Assembly: GCA_021234155.1 (NCBI GenBank)
Contig: JAJEKV010000004.1
Location: forward strand, 27,247,717-27,311,716
Reading direction: 5' to 3'
DNA length: 64,000 nt
DNA from: Isoetes taiwanensis
Taxonomy: Eukaryota; Streptophyta; Lycopodiopsida; Isoetales; Isoetaceae
The notes below the pieces were generated by a model. That model did no database searches, was not told where the DNA came from, and saw only the letters and a program-made list of their open reading frames with translations. The position numbers were made by a program, and so were the translations under genes. Below, piece after piece: positions 45,720 through 58,970 of this stretch (position 1 is its first letter; each line of letters starts with the position of its first letter).

Positions 45720-47230
45720 ATGAGGTGGAGGAAGTTATGCTAATACTCTATGAAATGATGAGGATCAAACAGTAAGCAATGTGCCTACCTCTAGGGATTC
45801 TGAAATCAATGGTCTAGCCAAAGGAAACAAGGAAATGATTAGTATTATTAGCGCAAAAGAGCGCGTGGTGGAAGAAGAGATCGAGAACAAGGTAATTATA
45901 TCCACCAAGGTAATTTTGTCGGAACACGAATTGAAGCTGGTAGCAAAAATGATGTTTATGATATTTATTGTGATAATGAAAAGTATATGTATTCATATCA
46001 TCTTGTGCCTAGTTTTGATGATTTAGAATGTGAAATCAATGAGCTTGATCAAGCAAATAGTACAAATTATCTGTTACTTGTCATATGAGTGGAAACGCAA
46101 ACATTGTGAATAATAGACAATCTGCTTGTGGATAAAATATTCTCTTGAGAAATGAATCCACGTTGAAATTTGAAAGAATAGGCGATGTAAAACTTTCATT
46201 AACCCAAATGGAGAATTGAGAAAGGTACCAGAGACACTTTATGTCTCACATCTAAAGAAAAATCCAGTTATCTCCTTCACTTATAGAGGTCTTCATGTAA
46301 TATTTGATGAAGATGAACTGTTGATTGTCACTAAGGAACAACATCCCAAAGTAAGTGAAAGAGCTATAAATGAAGGAAGACTTTATAATTTTTGTACAGG
46401 AAAGAGAAAGAACAAATTTTATGGCATGGGAGACTTGGCCACCTCCCATTTGATTGCATGGAGAAAATGAAAACAAAAAATATGGTGAGAGACTTGTCAT
46501 GAAGTCTATCGATTACGGTTGTGAAGCTTGTAAGTTTGAAAAGATGACGAGACTCCCTTTTCCAAAGAGGAAGTCTGTATGGGCTACTAAAGCATTACAA
46601 TTAGTACATTCTGATGTTTGTGGACATGTGAAGGTATCAGCAATAGAGGAGCAAATATTTTGTCACATTCATAGATGGAAAGACATGTATGTATTTCACA
46701 AAAGCAAAATCAGCAGTCATGGAGAAATTAAGGAATTTCGAGCTATAATGAACATAATGGCAAAAAAATTTGAATTTGTGCAGTAATAATGAAGGAGATC
46801 AAATGCATTTAATGAATATTTTCGTAATGTAGGTATAGGAAGGCAGTTGACAGTTCCTCCCGCAACAAAATAGTGTTATAGAATGCATGAACAAGTCCAT
46901 ATGTAACTTGGCATGGAGTATGCTGAACGATAAGTGTTTACCTCAAAATTTCTTGGCAGCAACAATACAAACTGCAGTATACCTAATAGAGCATCAACAA
47001 AGGCATTAAATTGTATCACGTCAAAGGAGGCATTTAATGCATCGAATCAACAATGAAGCGTTTGAGAGTATTTGGATGTAAGGCATATAAGTGCATTGCC
47101 CATGGTTATCCTGTGGGATGCAAGGGTGCCCGCCTTGCTATGCCAGGTCTTATTCCTTCTCACAAAGCCCTTCAGTTCAGAGTGCCTTTCTTTGCAATGA
47201 AGGAAAATTATGCCCTTCAAAGCGTTATAA
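45720..47230 (+). pseudogene. Ty1/copia integrase-region remnant (right arm copy)
   Basis: Plus-strand pieces in order: an acidic leader (45781-46026), a pre-integrase region (46216-46470, with KVPETLYVSHLKKNP) and the integrase. The integrase keeps the second zinc Cys pair (CEACKFEKMTRLPFP), LVHSDVCGHVK with its first catalytic Asp, HGEIKEFRAIMN, and much later LRVFGCKAY (47053-47090). The His pair of the zinc finger is not clear and the later catalytic residues are out of frame. Stops and frame changes are frequent. The mirror copy is at 24366-25900. Confidence 0.8.
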
Positions 47231-47244
47231 CAGAAATAATAACT

Positions 47245-47458
47245 GCAGTTAGCATGTTTCTTGTAGCCTATAATAAAACTATAAAAGCATTTATCCAATA
47301 GAAGGTTTGATCAGTTAACATTGTAAGGAATGAGAAAATTGCAATGCCTTTGCAGTTAGCATGTTTCTTGAAGCCTATAATGAAATTATAAAAGCATTTG
47401 TCCAATAGAAGATTTGATCCGTTGACATTGTAAGGAATAAGAAAATAGCAATGCCTCT
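47245..47458. repeat. 107-bp tandem duplication (right arm)
   Basis: GCAGTTAGCATGTTTCTTG begins both copies (47245 and 47352); the mirror pair lies at 24150-24365. Confidence 0.9.
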
Positions 47459-47597
47459 GGGAAGAACCCACCCCATCAACTTAGGCTCAATCAAATCTAT
47501 CATGCTGCGGCGGATTAACAATATCTTTTCCCCTAGCAATGTTGTCCCATGTGTTCATGAGGGTATTAACAGCTCCACCATCTGTTATTTGGTGCTG

Positions 47598-47602
47598 CAT
47601 TG
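47598..47602. other. Unoccupied Ty3 insertion site
   Basis: GGTGCTGCATTGCAGCTCC is the reverse complement of the two Ty3 flanks joined with one copy of CAATG. Confidence 0.95.
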
Positions 47603-47827
47603 CAGCTCCAATGGTGTACCTCCACATGTGAACTTAGTTACTGCAGCTAAGAAGCTACTTTAGATGCTCGTTCCCTATAGCTACCAAATATATGTTATGA
47701 ATATTCATACACATTTTCGTCCTGCCATTTACCCCACTAGCATGCAAGCTTAAAATCTTATCTGAACTAAAAGCAGCTCAGGAACTCCATGATTGACGGG
47801 TACCAAATCAAACAGTAGAAAAGACGG

Positions 47828-48648
47828 GGCCCTTTTTCCACAGTAGTCACAAAATATGGCTGTCATATACAATATATGACACCATTTATGACTCTAGGGC
47901 TAAAAATAAGACACACAAATTTAAACTTGTTTTTCCACTGCATGGTAGTCATAAAATATGACACCACTAAATTACTAGTGGAAAACCATGAAAAAATAAG
48001 ACACGTCTTATTTTTAGTTATAATTTCAAATTATTTTAGGTGTCTTATTTTACGGCGGGGGAAATCCCCTGGGATAAAATAAGGCCCTTTTTCCACGGTA
48101 GTCTTATTTCTAAAAGTCACATATTTTATCAAATGATGTTTGGCCACCTATTGTCTTAAAAAAATTTCAATTTTCCACTATAAAAATAAGACATGTCTTA
48201 TTTAGGTTCGGGATAGGTTTGGATTGTTAATGGAGTCTTATTTTATTCCGAGGGATTTCCCCCGCCATAAAATAAGACACCTAGTCTTATTTGAAATATG
48301 ACTAAAAATAAGACGTGTCTTATTTTTTCATGGTTTTCACTAATATTTTAGTGGTGTCATATTTTATGACTACCATGCAGTGGAAAAGCAAGATTCAATT
48401 TGTGTGTCTTATTTTTAGCCCTGGAGTCACAAATGGTGTCATATATGGTATATGGCAGTCATATTTTACGACTACTGTGGAAAAAGGGCCTAAGACTCCA
48501 TTTACAATCCAAACCAATTCCGAACCTAAATAAGACATGTCTTATTTTCATAGTGAAAAAGTGAGTTTCTTTTAGGACAAGAGGTGGCTAAATATCATTT
48601 GATAAAATATGTGACTTTTGGAAATATGACTACTGTGGAAAATAAGCC
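47828..48648. mobile_element. Older MITE, about 410 bp, interrupted by a MITE of the same family
   Basis: Terminal repeats GGCCCTTTTTCCACAGTAGTC (47828) and GACTACTGTGGAAAATAAGCC (ends 48648). Subtracting the inserted copy and its target duplication leaves about 410 bp. No target duplication of its own was found. It is rich in internal palindromes such as ATAAGACATGTCTTAT. Confidence 0.75.
48083..48490. mobile_element. Tourist/Harbinger-like MITE, 408 bp
   Basis: Terminal inverted repeats GGCCCTTTTTCCACGGTAGTC and GACTACTGTGGAAAAAGGGCC, flanked by TAA at 48080-48082 and 48491-48493. A 3-bp TAA/TTA duplication with GG-starting TIRs is typical of PIF/Harbinger MITEs. The left arm keeps the empty site as a single TTA at 11199-11201. 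It has no ORF. Confidence 0.9.
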
Positions 48649-51600
48649 TTGCCTAACACCTTAGATAACAACACCACCTTCATCTTTTAAATCTACTGTT
48701 GTTCTTCTGTTTTAATCATGTTTGCTCAAGACATCCGGTCCATTCCTTATGAAGCTAAACCATCTGTAAACCCCATTCTAATGAAGAAATGGTTAGGCAT
48801 GGAGCCTTGAAGAAAGGAGCTCGATTAGACGAAGAGCTCAGCCAACATTCCATACTTTTGTAATATCCCCAACCATCCATCCAAGAAATTCCACCATAAT
48901 AACGAGTTTCAAGGTCCACTTCCATATCCAAATGGGTCCTCTCAGGAGCTCTGGTTAAGACTCATTCTGAAACCGCTGCAATCCAACGAGCTATAGCCAG
49001 TTCTGTTATCATTAACAAAACCGGCGGGTATAAATCCTACGGCAATATGAATGTCGTCGTGATATGTTTGATCATATGGACATGTGCTTTGTATATTAAA
49101 AATCATCTAAATAGGGTCATTGAGGTGCAGAATGCAGACATTATTCCCAATTTACTTATTTCCCAGTTGCAAATATGTGCACTAGCCATGGAAGCCTGAA
49201 AGAGGCAGAGGTTGTATGCTTGTGCACTGCTAATCTGGGCGACCATGAAAAAGATCATACATAATGAATCTCTGTGACATCTTCCATGAGTAATGAATCT
49301 TGATGTGACGTCATGGAATGGATTTGCAGCATCTGTACATAATAGTTTGTGGTGAAGCTATGCTGTTTGACCATAGAGCAAGGCCCATCTAATGCGCCAT
49401 TACCTGATGACCATTTTTCTGGAATGAATGCCCAGCGCGGGCTATGCTGTTGTCGCTTAAGGCATCGCGCCTGTTTGATATTACGACAAGGCCCCATCTA
49501 ATGCCATTACCTGATGACCATTTTCGATGAATCATAGCACTTTGGGGCTGTACTTATTTGTCTTGGGCAGAGGGCTTTATCCTATTAGCGGCCCACCTGT
49601 TGTTCATTTTCAGATGAATCGCCAACGTATGTCACCGTTATGTTGGCAGCAGAAATGCATTAATCGCATTCCTGGAGTCTGGCCTTTACACCAGCTACCC
49701 AACAGATGAAGATCCGGAATTGTGGGCATCCATTGCGAGAGCGCTCTACAATGTAAAATAGAGGTTTACACATTTTATGTACCATTTTTAGTTGAGAAGT
49801 ATCACACAAAATGTCGCATGTAGGGCATTCCGCTCGGGGTGGTTAGCCTCTACTTTGATGATTATTTTTGTATTTTTGGTGTATGGTAGCTTGCGCTGAC
49901 ATGCTGAAACCATAAACATAACATGCTGTTTCCGCATGCAATGTATCACTTGCTTTCTTCATAGCTTCATATATACGTATCAAATCTTTGCTTAGTTCTG
50001 ATCTTTGCTTGATAACTGCCCAGGGGTGTAGTTTAAAGGCAACTTGTTTCCAGTGAACAGAGGAAGCAGTAAATTTGCCCGGGATTGATCAGGCTTGCAG
50101 AAAGTACACCTCTGATTGTTTTGGGTGTGTTGTTTTGACACGGCCACACCCATATGGGCATCAAGATTGGAGACTTTTTAACTCTCAGAAAAGAATGTCG
50201 TTAGTGGAAGCTGGTTTACCTCCAGCATGAAGATGGAATTCCTGTTGAATCTTGAAGATGTCTGGAGTGCCACCGTTTATGAAGTTCTGATGTGTCTGAA
50301 TGATGTGGATCTAAGCTGGGCTACTGCTGCTGCAGTCCTCTAAGAGCCAGAGTGAGTCACCTATGCAATCATGAAAAGCTCAGCTCCCTCTGAAGCAGTG
50401 TAGTAGCTGGAAGTCTGCCTTTTAAACTTTATAGCTTTGAGAAGCTCTGCTATGGCCTCATCACTGCTTTGTGACTATCCATCAGCACTGTTTTCCCAAA
50501 ATAGAGCAATGAGGCTAGTGTTAATTCAGAAGCAATAGATGTTTCATGCACGAGAATGTAGTCAACTTATCGTTCCATTTTCAGTTTACAGTAGCAATCG
50601 CCATCCCTAAACTTCATTAATTTGACACCACCCATCAGGAAAAGGATGAGACGTGGTAATCATCAGGAAATGGAATATACAGAAATTGAGACCTGCTATC
50701 TGTTGAAAAATGCTCATTATTGTATTTGGATGCATAGACTTTATAGCGCACAGCACTTTAATTCTAAGTACAACTGAAAACTTTGCCTGCAGCCCTGTAT
50801 CTGTATGGATAAGTTCTTAGGGTCCAGTTAAGGACCATGAGATCATGTGTCATATCCTTTCAGCATATTCACGATCGTTTTTCATAAGCAGATGCATTGT
50901 TCGCGAGCGCCTTTTCAATCCAGCAGTATCTCATCGCCAGGCTCCTTTCTATTTTTACAAAGGTGCTAAGGAGAGGCAAACTGCAGGAAGAGAGAGGGAA
51001 GGGAGGCTGAGCAAGGCCTTGATGGCGAATTTTAGGGCATTCATATAGCGATTTACCCACGCGGCCTGGTCGCTGCCATTTGCAGTCGATCTACAAAGGA
51101 GCCTGCCCTAGGTATTCCAAGCCTGCAAGAAGATCCTTACAAATTTTGAAACGTTTGAATGATTTAATTTCAAACTTCTATTTAATATATTCTTGCTTTT
51201 CTTTATCAACCATTGACCTATGGCATAGTACCTGTCTCTAAGTCCTCTGAAGGACATTTTAAGCGCCTCCTCGAGAAGCTCTATAACCGATTGGCCGATG
51301 AAATCAAGATAGTATCTGCTAATGCATATGTCGCTTCAAAGAAAAGGCCTCAAAGATCGCTGAATCGCAATTGATTCTTCACTTAATGCCTCCTCACGGT
51401 GACCAGTGTCATATAAGATCCATCCCTCATACACCACTCTCTATGCTCACTATTGGCATGCTCCTTGCCAACGCGCCAACCGCATGGCTGCTTTTGAGAC
51501 AATTCAGCCTGTGAGGTTAAAACATGAATTAACAATTTAACATCAATGCAAAACTAAGAACATTCAATTGTTTGTTGGCTGTAAAACTTGCCTCAGAAGA

Positions 51601-54600
51601 AGAAGAGATTGTCTGAAGAAGAGCAAGCTCTTGGATCAGATTCTAGCATTTGATGGGCTGCTGACCCGTGATTCCTGCTTCACCGATGACCAGCGATCAT
51701 CACAATTGCATCCAGCAATGCCTTGGTCCGGTATCACAGCCTCAGCAACCCCAATAATGAGCTGCTCTTTACATTACTAGAGGATAGTAAGTAGTATGGA
51801 TCAAGTGTCAACAGAACGCGCAAATCTAACTGCTGCAGCATAATCTTTCAGCGCAATGCAGAAATGCCTGCGCAGCTCAAACACGGTCTGTTGTAACTCT
51901 GAAGCCTAGGATACGGTTTATTTCTGTATTGCAGCATGTACTCTGTTCATCCATAAGAACCACAGCCCTGTATTTATAAGGATAAAGATAAGGTAGGATC
52001 AGTTCTGTTGCTTTTATTTAAGTCTGCCAATCTTTCTTTGTGCCGACAATATAGTGATCTCTCCTGGTACATCCAACCTGTTGGCTCAAAACAAGATAGA
52101 AGACCTGTAATACCGTCATAAGCAGCCCTATGTGACCTTGTTTGTATTTTGATCTGGCAACTCCACGCCAAAGAATAAATGTGCCCTTCGCTGCATCAAA
52201 AGATCTGGCTAAGCCATAAGCCATCTAGTTAGCATTGCACATCCAACCTGATGAAAAGCAAGTGCTTTGCCTGGGTGATTGAGCACAATCTACCACCAAG
52301 CGTTCAAGTAGCAAAAGTGTAGATCCAACTTCACATTGTCTTCAATGGCAGCTTGACTGAGCAGGCAATATAGAGCAAATGATGAATGCCCTGCTTCCAC
52401 TAATTTCTTTCTGCTATCGAATCGACAAAGCAGACTGGCAGCAAGCTGGATTATGAAAGGGACTGAGGAAGCTCCACGAAGGAGAAATCATGAACAAGCA
52501 CATTCTAGGTCGGGGTGAGTCTTTCTTCAACCCATATTCATGGCTTCCTTTGAAATTGTAACCAAACAGATTAATCTACATGCATATATAGCTAAAGTTC
52601 ACAGCAAATCTGTTTGAGAGCATGGGAGTTCAAGTAATGCATCTGGGGATAAGCGCATTCAAGTTCACCTGGCTTGCTAAACTTGCTGACTGCTCTCATA
52701 TTAAGATGCTGAAATTCCATTCTCGAGGAGAAATTTAATGTATTGCATCTTCGTGGCCTCCACAAAACTCCATTCAACCTGTTTGGAATGAATTTTAGAA
52801 AAGAAAGCTATCTTCTGTCTGCTACAATGAACTTCCTCCCCATCAATGTAAATACAACCTCATTTTCAAAAAGCTGTCATCCTCTGCTTTTGACAAATGC
52901 TCCTTGCGACTTTTGACATGAACAATGACGTCTTGAGCAGTCTAACCTATGTTCATAGGTGCAAACATTATTCCCAACCTCTTCCTCGTTTCTCATACTT
53001 CAACCATGGAAATTCTAGCTTTTTGCATTGGGCAGTGGCAGCATGCTGTTTGCAGGGCCTTAAACTCCTTAGAACCGTCTCCCTAATATTTAAATATAAA
53101 CCGTTGTTCCAGATACAGGCTTGCTGCCTCTTGGAATCTTGTGAATTTTCAATTTCCCCATACTCATTTGCTAAAGAGTTTGTACACAATCAATAGGCCT
53201 ATGCTGGTTGAATAGTTGGCTCCATAGTGAAATGGATGCCTAGACAAAATAATTTGCAATGAGCTCACAAAATTAAAAGTGATATTCTCAAACAGAAACT
53301 GAGCAAAGGTGCATTTCTTTCATTCGACTTAGGTCAACAGCTGAAGTTGTTAATTTCTGAATATATTTTCAAGAAAGGGAACTAAAGAGTTCAAAGAAAA
53401 AACTGGGAGTCAAGTGAGAACTCATAAGCGGCGTGCAATTGCAACTCATAAAGTCGCATTTTTTTTAAAACCTTGCAATCTTATTGGAAACTGTATCTCT
53501 GCTTCAGGTTCTCTGCATGATTTACCCGGTATGCTACATAATACAGGCTCAGGTGTTTTTCTCGAGAGTAACAGCATGTACTTGACTACTTCTGCAGCCG
53601 TCCACAGAAACCAGAGAGCCCTCATCTGGGAATCTATATTTATGGTGTTATAGATCAGATCAAATCATTTCAACGTAATAAGCCATTGCAGAGGCCACAT
53701 AGAAGTCTGAGCCTCTGCTCTAATCAAATTTGAGGCACAGCATTAGATTTATAAAATGAAATCACCAAGCCCTTATAACATGCCATAAAAATTTCCAGTT
53801 TCTATGATCTCTTTGTATCTTCGTAAAATTTCATAAAGAGCTGGCGACGACTTTGCATATTCAACCCAATAAACGGTATGTCAACGTAATCCATTTAATC
53901 CGCAGATCACATCTATTGAGAAATATAATACATGGGGAAGAAGCGCGTGATCTGGGCGGCTTGAACAACACTCAAATCCGCTGTTCAAGGCCACCAGAAA
54001 ATTTATTCAATCTAAACATATAATGCCACCAATCTAAGACTTTCAAATCTCTCAGGTGTGCATCATTGACTTAAGAAACACGAGTTCAATCACAAAATGG
54101 GAATTTTAGACTGTGCCTCAAAAGGAGAATGAGGGCTAAAAAACTACCAATCCGGCCGGGCTGAAACAAACGATAGGGATCTGGATTCGAGGAGCAGAGT
54201 GGGCGCAATAAACGCTTGCTTCGATCCCTGCCCAGCAGCGCGAAGTAGTATTGCAGCGAAACGTCCGGCCTCAAAGCTGTACAGATCAATCCGGCAAGCA
54301 GCAAATGCGCAATATTGCTTGAAGACGCGGTCCTTGATGTCATGGAGACAATATTTAAGACGGAGGGTTGAAGGAAGCCAGGGCTTTGGCTGATCTGCAG
54401 CTTCCATTTTTTTAACCGGAATGTGAAAATGAGCAAAGATAAAGAAAATGTAGCATTGTTGGTCACTGGTTATGGCCTGCAATCAAGCTTCTGGGATGAA
54501 TACCGCAGCCGTGTTGCATAATGGGTTCGTATTTGGATGAATATCTCTTTTCTCTCTCTAGTAGGCTTTGCTTCTAAATTATAATATATTTACTGTATTT

Positions 54601-54707
54601 TGCACATAGGTCCAAAATGTCTTCTCCTTGCATGGCCCATTGCTTGTCTAGCATATATTTGCGCTTGTAACATCTATGCTTCTCCTTGCTTATTGCATCT
54701 GGTTTTC
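48649..54707. other. Long stretch without a recognised gene
   Basis: Both strands were read and no domain was recognised. A block of about 40 bases (GGCCCATCTAATGC.CATTAC onward) is repeated near 49382 and 49493. A plus frame near 51235-51375 (SSEGHFKRLLEKLYNRLADE) looks protein-like but has no start or family. Minus frames at 54086-54482 have no signature. Polypyrimidine and AT-rich spacers fill the rest. Confidence 0.4.
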
Positions 54708-55450
54708 GAAGAAGAAGAAGCAAAGTTCATTCCTCAATTAGGCCAGCTTGGCGTGCAGACGTTATTCGCTCAACATGTATGTTACGCCTCAATATAACAC
54801 CGTGGCTGGCCGGAATATTCGAGCACAAGTCATTGGTTATTATCTCGTTGCGCATCATTAAAGTAGACCACAATTAGATTTATTGTACCGCATATCTGTG
54901 GCGAGAACATTGTCTGTGTTATTTTATATGATTTAAGTTATGGCGAAGGACATGGAAATTACTTAATATAAGGGCCACTTTGTTGCATTACCGCGCGGTA
55001 CGGTAAAGCACCTAAAGATAGCATTGTTTTTGCTGAGCTTTAGCTTGGTGTTTTTAAGCTTTCTAAGAGGAAAATACAATGAGAGGAAATGCGGACAGGG
55101 ACAAAACTATTAGCAACAAGTGTCCCCACAAAGTTTTAGTCGGGCGGATGTCAGCAAGAGAGCACTCACATTTTGAGTTTAATTTGAAATCATCCCTACA
55201 ACAAAGCAAGATACATCAATGCATATCATGGTCATGTCTCATTGATTAAGAAGGCTGGACCATCAAGGTGACTGGGCCGCAGCGTAATGATCCGTTGTAG
55301 GGTCATGAACTAGCATAAAAAAACCTGTAATGGACGGCGTAGGGCGGACAATATCAAATCAGGATTGCAATGAACGTAAAATAGATTGAATTGATTGGTT
55401 GGTAAGAAAAAAAAGTGTTAATCCCACGAAAAGGGAGAGTAACAAAGGTT
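54708..55450. repeat. Diverged direct repeat, copy 1
   Basis: Shares with 58199-58970, in the same order: GAAGAAGAAGCAAAGTTCAT, TATATGATTTAAGTTATGGC, ACTTAATATAAGGGCCA, TTTAGTCGGGCG, AGATACATCAATGCATATCA and GTGTTAATCC. Substitutions and indels are many. Confidence 0.8.
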
Positions 55451-58198
55451 TGTCATCTGAGAGGAGCTGGCCTTGGCCAGAGTTCGCGCTGAGAGAACCG
55501 CGACAAAAGCAGAATAGAATATTAGGGTGATGTTGCTGGATTGCGATCTGACCGCGGGGCAGATTGATAAGAAGGAATGCATTTAAGATTCCAGTCAATT
55601 CAGCTACGTGAACCTAAATATGGAAGAACGAAACAAGTCGAAAATATATAAAGATGCTTAGTAATGGTACATTTGGGAGTATAAGTTGAGAATATAAATG
55701 TTTGGAGTTCTGATAGAAAAGCATATGATAATAATTCAACCTTACTATAGGCACTGCAACTTTTTCTTCGATTCTCGGTTAACTCATCCTCTTCAAGCTC
55801 CTCTATTGGTTTTATTCTTGTTGTACCTTGACCTTATTTTCGGTTGCTGAATGCTTCTTTCAGCTTGCATCATAGATAGTGTTTTATGATCATCATGCTT
55901 GAGCCATGTATCTTCTTGCTCCTCCTTAGAGCATTACGGAAGCTAACAAGGGTGGTGAATTATATATGTATAAAGACCCTAAAGATACCATGGCCAAAGA
56001 GAGCAAAATTAATGTGCCTCTTTTACCAAAGCTTCTTTATTGCCCACTTTCTTTCTTTTTATTACCAATATCCCGAGACCTGAATTCAGGGGTCATCCTC
56101 TATCCGTCCTGGAACAAAAAAGTTAGAACACATCAATGATGATCGCGTAACGGCATTATCAACGGGCTACATAAGGGGTTTGTTCCCCTGATTGACAAAA
56201 CCTTAGGTTGAAAACCTGCTTGAATAGTGTATTACATATGCTTGGGGCTTTAGCGTATCAGCACTCTGTCGCATTTTATTTTGTAATTCTTGGCAAATGG
56301 TTTCTTGGCTCCGCTCTCGCTTTTGCGGCTGAAACAGCAGGGGAAGAGGCAGCCACTCTACATCTCTGCTGGGAGCCTGTGCAGACCTCTTTGCAAACCC
56401 GAGATAATACGATCGCACAGTGGGGTTTCTTAGATGTGCCCGGAAGATTTTTCTTCAAAGAAATTGGCGGTTGCGGTCGGGAAGGCCGGATGTCGTGGTT
56501 TGGTAAGCACTAGCATTGGTGATACGCTCTCAATCTTTTTTTAAAATGATGATTTGTTGGCAAAATCACCAGAAGCGGTCTATAAGGTGGAAGCGAAATT
56601 AGGCCAGTGCATAAAGAAGCGATTTTAGGAATACGTTTGAGTCTTTTTAGTTGGATCTCTATCCATATGGTTTAATTCCCCTCCTCTTGCTTCTTTCTTG
56701 CTAAGCGGAAGATCTAGGATATTTCTTGAAAGGAAGTAATTCTTGATTTTAGAATTCTGAGGTTTCGCGGATGTTCGGAGTGTTGAGATGTCAGAGCTGA
56801 GTTGCGTTGTGTCGGAAAGGCGGCTTCCATATCAAGACCGAGATATCATGAGCGTGGGAGGTTTTGGTGTGGTTGGAGGCATTGTGCTAACCTATCTGAG
56901 GTTGGTAGGAGCATCGAACAATCGACATCTTGCTTTAATCTCTCATTGTTTGGACGTTTGTAAAGGCTGATAAATTCATAGATTGAAACATATTTGCTTC
57001 TACGGCGATCGGGGTGTTCGGGTTACTCCACATCTCTTTCTCTTCATTTCTATTTACCAAGAGGTTTTGGGTATTCAGGACATGCGGTTTATGGAAAATG
57101 ATTTGAATTCACAGTATTCTGTTAGCGAAGATGTTGATCGTAGTATTAAGTTAGATAGAAGAAGAAGTTGAGGAGAATCATAGTCTTGTAGCTGCGATAT
57201 AGCTTCCAGGATGCGCTTGTAGTCCGATGCGGCTTGATATATCGGTCGCCAGGGATCTTTTACAATGCATTCTTCAATCGATCAATACAAAAAGTTCTTA
57301 CCTTCAGCATCAGCAATAAATGCTGATTTTATTTTATGATGTAAGCCCTTTAACGCACATATGCATGTTCTTTCTTCGGCGCCTTTCGGCGCACACTTTG
57401 TGTGGCCGACGCGACCATACGGCGCCTTGGCGCCGAGGGTTATGCAGTGGTGATGGATGGCACAGGAGGTCGTGATGGAATGGCGCCACAGGCGTGCGGC
57501 GTATGTGCGAGCATGCACGGATGCGGTGGGCGGCATTGAGGAGGCACCTCGGCAGGCATTCCACTGGCGGTTTCTCGGCCTTGCGCCTTCCACTGCGGCC
57601 GATTGAAAGCCCAGGAAAGTGGTTTCCAGCACCAGTTGAAGAGGTTCACGGTTAGAAGCGTTTGGTGGTTTTATCGTGGAGGTATGCTTATTGCTTCTTG
57701 CAATAGCATGGATTTTGGATCGCGTGGTCATCTGGCGGCGATTTTTTTCCATGTGGTTTTAATGCGGGCCATGGTGATTATGGTTTGTTCGCAGCCAGGC
57801 CCGGTCCTTTGTTGCGGTTAGGGACTTAGGTCGTTTTATACTAATGGTCCCCTCTTGGAATTGGTTGGAAGGTGGACATTAAAAGTTTCTTCCTTCCTTC
57901 CTTCCTTTGCATGTGACAATTTTAGCAAATAAAGTGAGACCCTCTAATATTAGTATAGATGATTATTTTAAATATGCACAACTCTATCCAATTTGCATAT
58001 TTCATGTGATATGTTTGTTTTATTTTGTTTATTTCATTTGATATGCTTGTTTTATTTTCTTTGAAATGTTCGTATAATGAAGTAGTAGAAAGGTGGTGTT
58101 GTGTATTCAAGCACATAACCCGATATTCCTATTAGATGAACCTTCTTTACAACTTGAAATTTGTACATTGTGGAGCTATTACAACACAAGATAACCAA
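55451..58198. other. Region between the direct repeats, no recognised gene
   Basis: Open frames at 56208-56513 (plus) and 57282-57752 (minus) lack known motifs. A CCTT microsatellite lies at about 57888-57907. A 31-base T-rich unit (CATTTGATATG.TTGTTTTATTTT) is tandemly duplicated at about 57996-58062. Confidence 0.4.
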
Positions 58199-58970
58199 GA
58201 AGAAGAAGCAAGGTTCATTCCTCAATTAGGCCCAGCTTGGCGTCTTGAACATTTAACAAACCATCAACACATTATGTTCTTTGGCTTGAATATATTTTGA
58301 AAAAATGGAATATATTCGGCGCACGAGTCGTGGTTATTATCTGGTGCATATTTCGTGACTGGGTGGTTATTATTATTGCATATCATTATTAGAAACGACG
58401 TCTATTGATGACGTTTATATGATTTAAGTTATGGCAAGCACATAATTACTTAATATAAGGGCCAATTTGTTGCATTAAAAGTTTCTTCCTTCCTTCCTTC
58501 CTTCCTTTTGTGCATGCAAGCACTGGCAAGTCATTTCTTTGCTTTGCGACTTTCACTTGGTGCTTTTAAACTATAAAGAAGAATGGCTAGCAGGAATGCC
58601 AAATGCACAAAGGGAAGCCGTGAAGTACCCTGAATTTAGTCGGGCGAATGTCAATACAGAGCACTAATATTTTGATTTCGGTGTGGAATCATCACGCAAA
58701 AAGCCAAAGCGAAGATACATCAATGCATATCAATAGTCCGTGTCAGGTGATTAGAAGACGCAAACAACCATCAAAGTTTATGACCACACTTAGCGATAAA
58801 GTTTGTAGAGATGTCATGAGCACAGTAAAACACAATGTAATGGAAGAAAGTAGGGACATCTTGTTTGACTTCGGTTAGGTGAGCTATAGAAATAATTGAA
58901 TTGGTTTTAAAGTAGAGAAAAAAAAGGTGTTAATCCTAAAAGGAAGAAAGTAACAAGGTTTTGTCCACCT
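58199..58970. repeat. Diverged direct repeat, copy 2
   Basis: Second copy of the 54708-55450 repeat, with a CCTT microsatellite (about 58486-58509) inside it. The pair and 2.7 kb spacing would suit the LTRs of an old element, but no TG...CA ends are evident. Confidence 0.75.

Larger units (their letters stand above)
42679..48560. repeat. Right arm of the large inverted duplication
   Basis: Reverse complement of 11132-26578 without the Ty3 insertion. It carries two extras: a 408-bp MITE at 48083-48490 and a 2474-bp segment at 43013-45486. It lacks about 60 bases present near 26440-26510. The arm ends are at GTTTTCA (42679) and TAGTGAAAAA (48560). Confidence 0.9.

Noticed and set aside
47828-48648. 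Long hairpin read as a microRNA precursor
   Set aside because: The inverted repeats are explained by MITE termini and nesting; a miRNA claim would need small-RNA data.
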